Source: Myxococcota bacterium (GTDB lineage Bacteria > Myxococcota_C > UBA6777). From it: a stretch of DNA of 5,058 nt. The DNA lies in NCBI GenBank assembly GCA_963169055.1, contig CAUJFU010000317.1:1-5058 (forward strand), written 5' to 3'. The translations under genes were made by a program, and so were the position numbers. Below, in pieces: positions 1 to 4,680 of the stretch. Each line of letters opens with the position of its first letter. Within the stretch, counting starts at the first letter, position 1. Below the pieces are notes generated by a model. The model was not told the DNA's origin. It saw nothing but the letters and a program-made list of their open reading frames with translations, and did not search any database.

Positions 1-542
1 GGGGGGGTGTGGTTTTTGGGTAAAGAAGGGGCGGGTTGGGATATCTTGGGGGCGTTGGGTGAAGAGGGTGATTCTTGGGCGGCGTGCTTTTTTGGGGGAG
101 GATAAAGTTGAAAGAGATTGAACAGGATGATCAGGGTATCGATGCTGGCGTTGCCAAAAGCGAGAGGATGGGTATCCCAACAGGGGGCTTCCCATAGGCG
201 CGATGTCTGGGGTTTTTCGTGTCCTTTTTGCGCAAAGGAACGGATCTGCCAGCCTGTTTGGTTGCATAGAGTTTTGAGCACGCCGCATACAAAGATATCG
301 TGTAGTGCTTCGAGAGCTTCGCGACTGGCGATGTGTTCGTCTTTGAGCGGGAGGACGGACGTGAGAAATGGACGCGGTGGACGGTCTGGATTGTCGAAGA
401 GATGGGCAGCGAAGGGGATAAGCGCGTGGAAAAAGGCTTTTTGTTCGGGGGTGGGTTCGTTGTGAGAGATGGGGATGCCGTTGTGTTCGTGTTGGGAAGA
501 AGGGAAGGCTTGGGGGAGAGAAGGTGTGAACATGGTGGTCAT
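1..542 (-). CDS. Uncharacterised protein co-translated with the radical SAM gene (3' end outside window)
   Basis: I do not recognise this protein. Reading the minus strand from ATG at 542, the frame stays open for 180 codons to the left edge, so its C-terminus is missing. The start codon overlaps the TGA of the radical SAM gene as ATGA, which implies translational coupling. A second in-frame ATG lies at 533; an AGGGA-like stretch is only 2 nt from the first ATG but about 11 nt from the second, so 533 may be the true start. Residues about 30-145 look like a soluble folded domain with Trp, Cys and hydrophobic helices (for example IASREALEALHDIF near 71-84, and IDTLIILFNLFQLY near 134-147). After about residue 148 the chain becomes a Pro/Ser/Lys-rich linker (PPPKKHAAQE and onward), suggesting at least one more domain beyond the edge. 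No signal peptide or clear membrane helix is seen. The longer opposite-strand ORFs here lack any family features. Partnership with a radical SAM enzyme suggests a substrate, a scaffold or an accessory-system component; this is inference. Confidence 0.72.
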   Translation of the reverse strand, partial: MTTMFTPSLPQAFPSSQHEHNGIPISHNEPTPEQKAFFHALIPFAAHLFDNPDRPPRPFLTSVLPLKDEHIASREALEALHDIFVCGVLKTLCNQTGWQIRSFAQKGHEKPQTSRLWEAPCWDTHPLAFGNASIDTLIILFNLFQLYPPPKKHAAQESPSSPNAPKISQPAPSLPKNHTP

Positions 543-1210
543 TTCCCTACAGGTTGGAGCAGAAGGCGGGTGATATCTTGGTGTGGGAAACCGTTGATGG
601 AGATCAGGCCGTTGTGAAGACGGAGTTCGATGGTGTTGTTTGTAGCGGGCCAGCCTTCTTGTTCGTCGTGGAGGTGGGTGTAGCGCGGAGAGAGGAAGTG
701 GATCTGTTGGTTGTCTGAGCCGATCCATCGGCGTTTGTGACTGTGTTGTGTGGGGAGATAGGGGCCATCGATTAGGAGGTCGGTGTGGGCGAGCAAGGCA
801 TCCCACGCAGGGCGTTTGGCTTGTTGGAGAGCTTGCAGGGTGTAGCCAGTGAAGACCATCACGGAAAGCCCCTGCTCTTGGGTCGCTTGTGCGAGGCGAG
901 CAAGACTGGCGGCTTGTGCGAAGGGTTCGCCTCCGAGCAGCGTGATTCCTTCGATCCCTTCGGTCGAGAGGGTTTTTTGGATGAGGTCTTTGGTGGTTTG
1001 TAGTTGTTGGGGTTGGAAGGCCAGCATGTGAGGATTGCAGCAGCCGATGCAGCGAAAGGGGCATCCTTGTACCCAAAGAGCCATGCGTTTTCCCGGTCCT
1101 TCGGCCTCGGTGCTGCGGACGATAGCGGCGATGTTGATCAGGTGGCCTGTGTCGATTTGGGCCTGTATGGCGGCATCTTCGAGGGAGAACTTGGGGCTTG
1201 TGGGGATCAT
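539..1210 (-). CDS. Radical SAM / single 4Fe-4S cluster protein, NrdG/PFL-activase-like
   Basis: The 223-residue product carries the radical SAM signature CxxxCxxC at Cys50, Cys54 and Cys57 (GCPFRCIGCC), inside the ALWVQGCPFRC context typical of NrdG and pyruvate formate-lyase activases. It also has the SAM-binding GGEPF motif at 93-97 and a later LLIDGPY motif at 145-151. Such enzymes use a 4Fe-4S cluster and S-adenosylmethionine to make a 5'-deoxyadenosyl radical, often to install a glycyl radical on a partner. No glycyl-radical enzyme is visible here, so the substrate is unknown. The protein is longer than a minimal NrdG: residues 161-223 add a C-terminal part with RRWIGSDNQQIHFLSPRY and a beta-rich NTIELRLHNGLISINGF segment. 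ATG 1210 is chosen because GGAG sits 5 nt upstream; the frame extends further upstream to 1702 but that part looks non-coding. The stop overlaps the start of the next minus-strand gene. It is likely cytoplasmic. Class is well supported, exact role is not. Confidence 0.93.
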   Translation of the reverse strand: MIPTSPKFSLEDAAIQAQIDTGHLINIAAIVRSTEAEGPGKRMALWVQGCPFRCIGCCNPHMLAFQPQQLQTTKDLIQKTLSTEGIEGITLLGGEPFAQAASLARLAQATQEQGLSVMVFTGYTLQALQQAKRPAWDALLAHTDLLIDGPYLPTQHSHKRRWIGSDNQQIHFLSPRYTHLHDEQEGWPATNNTIELRLHNGLISINGFPHQDITRLLLQPVGK

Positions 1211-1215
1211 CAAGG

Positions 1216-1219
1216 CTCC
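1216..1219 (-). promoter_or_regulatory. Shine-Dalgarno of the radical SAM gene
   Basis: Read on the minus strand this is GGAG followed by a 5-nt spacer (CCTTG) and then ATG at 1210. It decides the start: the open frame continues more than 160 codons upstream, but only this ATG has a good ribosome binding site and is followed at once by family-like sequence. Confidence 0.6.
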
Positions 1220-1408
1220 GTGTGGTGCGGGGTTTCTTCTTTTGAGCCGCTGCGACAAGTGCGGAAAGCTTTGGGCCGATCTGCTGGCTTGGAGACGTGG
1301 GTCCAAGGTAGTCGGTCGACAGGGGGCTGACAAGTGCGTGCAAGCGCAAAGCATACGCAAGAGCGATAGAGAGGTTCGTTGCGAAGGACAGCACGGGGCG
1401 TTGTGAGC

Positions 1409-1456
1409 GAGAAGGCGAAAGATCGGGAGGTTGAGAAGGCGAAAGATCGGGAGGAT
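1409..1456. repeat. 24-bp direct tandem duplication
   Basis: Two adjacent 24-bp copies lie at 1409-1432 and 1433-1456. The first 22 bases of each (beginning GAGAAGGCGAAAG and ending CGGGAGG) are identical and only the last two differ (TT versus AT). The pair lies in the divergent intergenic region, and the second copy reaches into the -10 of the candidate minus-strand promoter. It could be a paired regulator-binding site or a recent slippage duplication; nothing in the sequence decides between them. Confidence 0.85.
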
Positions 1457-1480
1457 AGGTGAATCAAAAAAAAGATGCAA
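1452..1480 (-). promoter_or_regulatory. Possible sigma70-type promoter for the radical SAM unit
   Basis: On the minus strand TTGCAT (1480-1475) is separated by exactly 17 nt, including a run of eight T, from TATCCT (1457-1452). The -10 matches consensus at 4 of 6 positions and the -35 at only 3 of 6, so this is a weak call resting mainly on spacing, the T-tract and position. Transcription would start near 1445, inside the tandem duplication. Confidence 0.25.
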
Positions 1481-1510
1481 GGAGGGTGTGACAGGGGGGA
1501 GATTTGTGTT

Positions 1511-1630
1511 ATGGAGGGGCGCATCTTGGCGTTGCGGTGGCGGATCACGCTGCTGTATCGGCGAGATCCGCCGTGTCGTTTGCGGGTAGAGGTGGTCTCT
1601 ATGTGTGAGCGGCGCATCAGATCGAGGTGA
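1511..1630 (+). CDS. Possible small ORF (39 aa, Arg-rich) ahead of the response regulator
   Basis: ATG at 1511 opens 39 codons ending in TGA at 1628-1630, four bases before the regulator ATG. A purine-rich GGGGGGAG ends about 9 nt upstream of the ATG and could act as a ribosome binding site; an in-frame ATG at 1475 would lengthen the product to 51 residues. The peptide has 11 Arg of 39 residues, two Cys, and a central RWRITLLYRR stretch. Codon choice (TTG, GCG, CGG, ATC) resembles the neighbouring plus-strand genes. It resembles no family I know. It could be a leader peptide coupled to translation of the regulator, or a chance ORF in G-rich DNA. Confidence 0.33.
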   Translation: MEGRILALRWRITLLYRRDPPCRLRVEVVSMCERRIRSR

Positions 1631-1632
1631 GG
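1624..1632 (+). promoter_or_regulatory. Shine-Dalgarno of the response regulator gene
   Basis: GAGGTGAGG lies just before ATG 1635 and overlaps the stop of the small upstream ORF. GAGG at 1624-1627 is 7 nt from the start. It supports 1635 over the in-frame GTG at 1605, which would only add ten residues that are not part of the receiver fold. Confidence 0.65.
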
Positions 1633-1634
1633 AT

Positions 1635-2339
1635 ATGTCTGCTTTGGTGTTGGTCGTTGAGGATGAGCAGGATCTGGTACGCGCACTGGAGTATAACCTC
1701 AAACGTGAGGGGTATCAGGTGCGTAGCGCATTGACAGGAGAGGAAGCGTTGGCCCAAGCCGCACGAGAACCTGTGCCGGATCTGGTGTTGTTGGATTTGA
1801 TGTTGCCTGATATGTCGGGGGTTGAAGTGTGCCGTCAGTTGCGTCGCAACGAAGCAACGTGCGAAGTTCCGATCGTGATGATCACGGCAAAAGGCGAAGA
1901 GATCGACCGTGTGGTGGGTTTTGAGGTGGGGGCGGATGATTATGTGGTAAAGCCGTTTAGTGTGCGAGAGTTGATGTTGCGGGTGCGAGCGATCTTGCGG
2001 CGTGCGCAACCTGAAACGCCCGAGACACGGGAGTTGCGATTTGGTTGTTTGCGGATCGATACCGAGGCGCATCGGGTGTGGGTGGATGAAGAAGAGCGGC
2101 GTTTGACGGCGTTGGAGTTTCGGTTGTTGCACACGTTTTTGACGCGCCGTGGACGGGTGCAGACGCGGGAGATGTTGTTGCAGGATGTTTGGGGGATCGA
2201 TGCAGACGTGTCGACGCGGACGGTGGATACGCATGTAAAGCGGCTGCGTGAAAAACTTGGTGAAGCGGGCGCGTATGTCAAAACGCTGCGTGGTGTGGGG
2301 TATCGTTTCCGAACCCAACCAGACAGCGATGATCTGTGA
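1635..2339 (+). CDS. PhoB/OmpR-family two-component response regulator
   Basis: The 234-residue cytoplasmic regulator has the two expected domains. The receiver (about 3-122) shows the acidic pocket Glu9-Asp10, phosphoacceptor Asp54 in LLDLMLP, Thr84 and Lys106 in VVKPFS; its GEEIDRV and GADDY segments are close to PhoB. The winged-helix DNA-binding domain (about 134-226) has LTALEFRLL, the recognition-helix region TRTVDTHVKRLREKLG and the final wing LRGVGYRF. Length is normal for the family (E. coli PhoB is 229). The start is fixed by a good Shine-Dalgarno and by SALVLVVEDE beginning the first beta strand. The cognate kinase is very probably the next gene, although a 249-nt gap separates them. 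A PhoB role in phosphate control is possible, but no pst, phoU or Pho-box evidence is present, so no symbol is given. All key residues are intact. Confidence 0.96.
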   Translation: MSALVLVVEDEQDLVRALEYNLKREGYQVRSALTGEEALAQAAREPVPDLVLLDLMLPDMSGVEVCRQLRRNEATCEVPIVMITAKGEEIDRVVGFEVGADDYVVKPFSVRELMLRVRAILRRAQPETPETRELRFGCLRIDTEAHRVWVDEEERRLTALEFRLLHTFLTRRGRVQTREMLLQDVWGIDADVSTRTVDTHVKRLREKLGEAGAYVKTLRGVGYRFRTQPDSDDL

Positions 2340-2588
2340 TCTTTGTCTGTATCGAGGACATATTGTGGACAAAAAACCCCGTGTTCGTGTCCTTTCAAGC
2401 GGTGCTGTGGTTGGTTTGAAAAAATCTGATCGCTCCGCCTGTACGGGGTCAAGGGAGCCGCGCTAAGGCTGTGGGGTTTGGGGCAAAGCCCCACGAAACA
2501 AACCGAACTGCGCAAGCCCACTCTGTCTTGTTTGAGATGGGCCTTGAGGGGCGAGAGAAAATAGCAAAAAGGCCGAAGATCGGTCGGG
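2340..2588. other. Regulator-kinase gap with several inverted repeats; no gene supported
   Basis: Regulator and kinase genes of this type usually touch or overlap; here 249 bases lie between them. No ORF in the gap looks like a protein. Besides the strong hairpin at 2471-2494, pairs that can be read directly are TTGGTTTG (2411-2418) with CAAACCGA (2499-2506, one G-U), GCTCC (2432-2436) with GGAGC (2454-2458), AGCC (2456-2459) with GGCT (2467-2470), ACCCCGT (2376-2382) with ACGGGGT (2443-2449), and GGCCTT (2540-2545) with AAGGCC (2569-2574). Some exclude one another, so alternative folds are possible. The gap could be a cis-acting RNA leader of the kinase. Confidence 0.45.
2471..2494 (+). promoter_or_regulatory. 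Strong hairpin between regulator and kinase genes
   Basis: GTGGGGTTT pairs with AAGCCCCAC as a 9-bp stem (one G-U) around the 6-nt loop GGGGCA. It is followed by GAAACAAACC, not a T-run, so it is not a standard intrinsic terminator. It could partly uncouple expression of the kinase from that of the regulator, stabilise the upstream mRNA, or be a dispersed palindromic repeat of the GGGGC-type common in many genomes. The pairing is directly visible; the role is inference. Confidence 0.55.
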
Positions 2589-4520
2589 ATGGGATGGATG
2601 AGTGTTCGTTGGAAGATCTTTTTTAGTTCGATGCTGTTGATTGTGGTGTTTGTGGGGACGACAGGTTGGATTTTTCAGCGGGCTTTGCAGGGTTGGCTGC
2701 GCGATCATACGCAACAGGAGATGCAGCGGCAGGCAGAGGTGTTGGGCCTGTGGTTGGCGCAATCTCCCGACATTTCGATGCAGGAGCGTGTGAGTGCTTT
2801 GCAAGAGATGGCTTTGCGGGCGGGCCTACGGATCACGTTGATCGACGAAAAGGGCGTTGTGTGGGCAGATTCGCATCGTACAAGGCAACAGATTCGGCAG
2901 ATGGAGAACCATCTTCAACGGCCCGAGATTCAGGAAATTTTGCAAAAGAAGATGGGAACTTCGATTCGCCGCAGTATGACGTTAGAGCGAAAGATGTGGT
3001 ATCTTGCGCTACCTTATGCTTGGAAAAAAAGTATATCTCGCCCTGCGGGAAGAGGATTTCTGCGGGTGGCGAAGATCCAACGCGAGGTCGAGATGGTGGT
3101 AGGCCGCTTGGGGGTGGCGTTGTTGTTGGCGACGTTGGTAGGGCTGGTGCTGTCGCTGTTGATCAGCATGGGGACTTCGCACATCGTCTCGCGCACGCTG
3201 CGTCCGATCGTGGCGAATGCAAGGGCAATGGCGCGGGGGCAAGGTGAGAGCGAAGAGAAGATCGCGGATGAAGAGGGTGTCGATATCCCATTGCACCAGT
3301 CTTTTAATCCGATGTCCAAAACAGGCGGACTGGCGGGTTCTTTGCGCTATGTTGCGCAAGAGTTGGCGTTGACGGTCGAGACGTTGGCCAGCGAACGCGA
3401 TCGATTTGCCGCAGTACTTGAAAGCATGAATGCGGCGGTGGTTGCGGTGGATCGGGAGTGTCGAATCTCTTGGGTGAATCGGGCTGCGTATACGCTTTTG
3501 GGTTTGAAACAAAGCCCTGTTGGAAAAGCCTTGTCCGAGGTGATCCCATCGGTGGAGTTGCGAGAGCTGGTCGAACAGGCCCATGCAGGTGTTTCATGCG
3601 ATGCGGAGTTCGACTTGCCCGAGCCACAGACCTTGCGTGTACAGGCGCGTGCCACACCGCTTGCTGCGACGGGCGGAAGCGTCGTCTTGTTGCATGATAT
3701 CACCGAACTACGGCGCTTGGAGACGATCCGCCGCGACTTTGTGGCCAATGTTTCTCACGAACTACGCACACCGCTGAGCATCATCCGCGCCAACGCAGAG
3801 ACGCTGTTGGACGGGGCGTTAGAGGAACCCGAGATCGCACGGGAGTTTGTCGGGGCGTTGTTGAACCACGCAGAGCGGCTTTCGCTGTTGGTTAACGATC
3901 TCTTGGAACTCTCGCGCATCGAGGCCAATCGTTATCCGCTACGTTCGCAGGCATTGCCACTCGCACCGTTGATCCGTCGCTCGATCGAATCCATCCAGTC
4001 AGCGGCAGAGAAGAAAGGCTTGACGCTTCGCGAAGAACTCGCAGAGGGTTTGGAGGCCCAAGCAGACAAACAAGCACTTGAGCAGATTCTGCTGAATTTG
4101 ATCGACAACGCCGTGAAGTATACACCAAAAGGTGGGAAGATTATCTTACGCACGTATGCCAAAGAAGAGGATGCGATGATCGAGGTCGAAGATGATGGGC
4201 CGGGGATTGATGCAGAACATCGCCATCGGATCTTTGAGCGATTCTATCGGATCGATCCCGGTCGATCGCGCCAACAAGGCGGAACGGGCTTGGGTTTGGC
4301 GATCGTGCGAAACCTCGTGGAAGTCTTGGGAGGGCGCGTTGGTGTAAGGCCCGCCTCTCCGCATGGTTCGATCTTTTGGGTGCGCCTTCCTGCGGTCGCT
4401 TTGCAAGCAGACAGCGAAGAGGACGATCCCTTTTCCGATGAACCTGCCGAAGATCACGACCACGAGGACGAGGACGATCTCCGCGCACATCCTTCGACAA
4501 CCGTTGCGATCGAAGGATGA
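2589..4520 (+). CDS. PhoR-like membrane sensor histidine kinase (HAMP-PAS-HisKA-HATPase)
   Basis: The 643-residue inner-membrane kinase should sense a signal and phosphorylate the upstream regulator. Order: TM1 about 8-29; periplasmic domain about 30-170, with VTL-type sensor strands (LRITLIDEKGVVWADS, 80-95); TM2 about 172-194; HAMP from about 195 (SRTLRPI) with a charged, loosely conserved stretch at 217-248; PAS about 270-375 ending DITELRR; HisKA with H-box FVANVSHELRTPL and phosphoacceptor His390; HATPase with N-box NLIDNAVKYT (503-512), G1 DDGPGI (535-540), F-box FERFYRID (549-556) and G2 GGTGLGLAI (564-572). All catalytic motifs are intact. Residues 603-643 form an acidic tail with a DHDHEDEDD run, not usual for the family. 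ATG 2589 gives MGWMSVRW; ATG 2598 (MSVRW) is equally credible, since neither has a clear ribosome binding site. The gene's 3' end falls in a degenerate 36-bp repeat copy. Architecture matches PhoR, but the ligand is unknown. Confidence 0.95.
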   Translation: MGWMSVRWKIFFSSMLLIVVFVGTTGWIFQRALQGWLRDHTQQEMQRQAEVLGLWLAQSPDISMQERVSALQEMALRAGLRITLIDEKGVVWADSHRTRQQIRQMENHLQRPEIQEILQKKMGTSIRRSMTLERKMWYLALPYAWKKSISRPAGRGFLRVAKIQREVEMVVGRLGVALLLATLVGLVLSLLISMGTSHIVSRTLRPIVANARAMARGQGESEEKIADEEGVDIPLHQSFNPMSKTGGLAGSLRYVAQELALTVETLASERDRFAAVLESMNAAVVAVDRECRISWVNRAAYTLLGLKQSPVGKALSEVIPSVELRELVEQAHAGVSCDAEFDLPEPQTLRVQARATPLAATGGSVVLLHDITELRRLETIRRDFVANVSHELRTPLSIIRANAETLLDGALEEPEIAREFVGALLNHAERLSLLVNDLLELSRIEANRYPLRSQALPLAPLIRRSIESIQSAAEKKGLTLREELAEGLEAQADKQALEQILLNLIDNAVKYTPKGGKIILRTYAKEEDAMIEVEDDGPGIDAEHRHRIFERFYRIDPGRSRQQGGTGLGLAIVRNLVEVLGGRVGVRPASPHGSIFWVRLPAVALQADSEEDDPFSDEPAEDHDHEDEDDLRAHPSTTVAIEG

Positions 4521-4531
4521 GGAAGCCTCTG
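4500..4531. repeat. Degenerate repeat copy over the kinase stop codon
   Basis: These 32 bases align with the third 36-bp repeat (4645-4680) with small deletions; the segments TGCGATC and AAGGATGAGGAAGCC are shared. The copy includes the last six codons of the kinase (TVAIEG), its TGA and 11 bases beyond. The following 41 bases (4532-4572) show only faint similarity (ACATGAGCAA against ACGAGCAAGC). Confidence 0.55.
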
Positions 4532-4572
4532 ACATGAGCAAATAACGGCGCAAGACGACCAAAGGGAGTCTC

Positions 4573-4680
4573 ACCAATGCTGCGATCGAAATGACGAGCA
4601 AGCCTCTGACCAATGCTGCGATCGAAAGGACGAGCAAGCCCCCGACCAATGCTGCGATCTAAAGGATGAGGAAGCCAGCG
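4573..4680. repeat. Three tandem 36-bp repeats between convergent genes
   Basis: Three contiguous 36-bp copies occupy 4573-4608, 4609-4644 and 4645-4680. Each begins ACCAATGCTGCGATC and continues through a GAxGAGxAAGCC core. Copies 1 and 2 differ at about four positions; copy 3 has diverged more. There are no spacers. On the minus strand each unit encodes 12 residues of the type GLLVLSIAALVR in the same frame as the membrane-protein gene to the right. The repeats fill most of the convergent intergenic space, where no U-tract terminator is seen. Confidence 0.9.

Larger units (their letters stand above)
1211..1510. other. Intergenic region upstream of the radical SAM gene; no gene supported
   Basis: These 300 bases separate the minus-strand radical SAM gene from the plus-strand regulator unit. 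Several frames are open in both directions here, but their translations are rich in Arg, Ser, Pro and Cys with no recognisable fold, and they overlap one another. I treat them as chance ORFs. The region holds the 24-bp tandem duplication at 1409-1456 and a possible minus-strand promoter. If that promoter is real, the radical SAM transcript has a leader of about 235 nt. Confidence 0.5.

Noticed and set aside
118-617. Plus-strand ORFs of 115 and 94 codons at the left end
   Set aside because: They are opposite the coupled minus-strand gene, lack plausible ribosome binding sites and show no protein-like pattern.
1431-1459. Plus-strand promoter for the regulator (TTGAGA, 17 nt, GATAGG)
   Set aside because: The -35 is good but the -10 matches at only 3 of 6 positions, and it lies in the duplicated sequence, so it is too weak to annotate.
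1211-1702. N-terminal extension of the radical SAM frame to 1702 (387 residues in total)
   Set aside because: The added 164 residues are low-complexity Ser/Pro/Arg/Thr-rich, cross the tandem duplication and overlap the start of the response regulator on the other strand. ATG 1210 has a good GGAG at proper spacing.
2471-2494. Rho-independent terminator after the response regulator
   Set aside because: The stem is strong but lacks a downstream T-run on the plus strand, and it lies more than 130 nt after the stop.
4518-4528. GAGGAAGCCTC mini-hairpin as kinase terminator
   Set aside because: A 4-bp stem with a 3-nt loop and no T-run is too weak, and it is part of the repeat sequence.
4573-4680. 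CRISPR array (repeat length 36 is typical)
   Set aside because: The copies are contiguous with no spacers, diverge from one another, and keep a coding frame.
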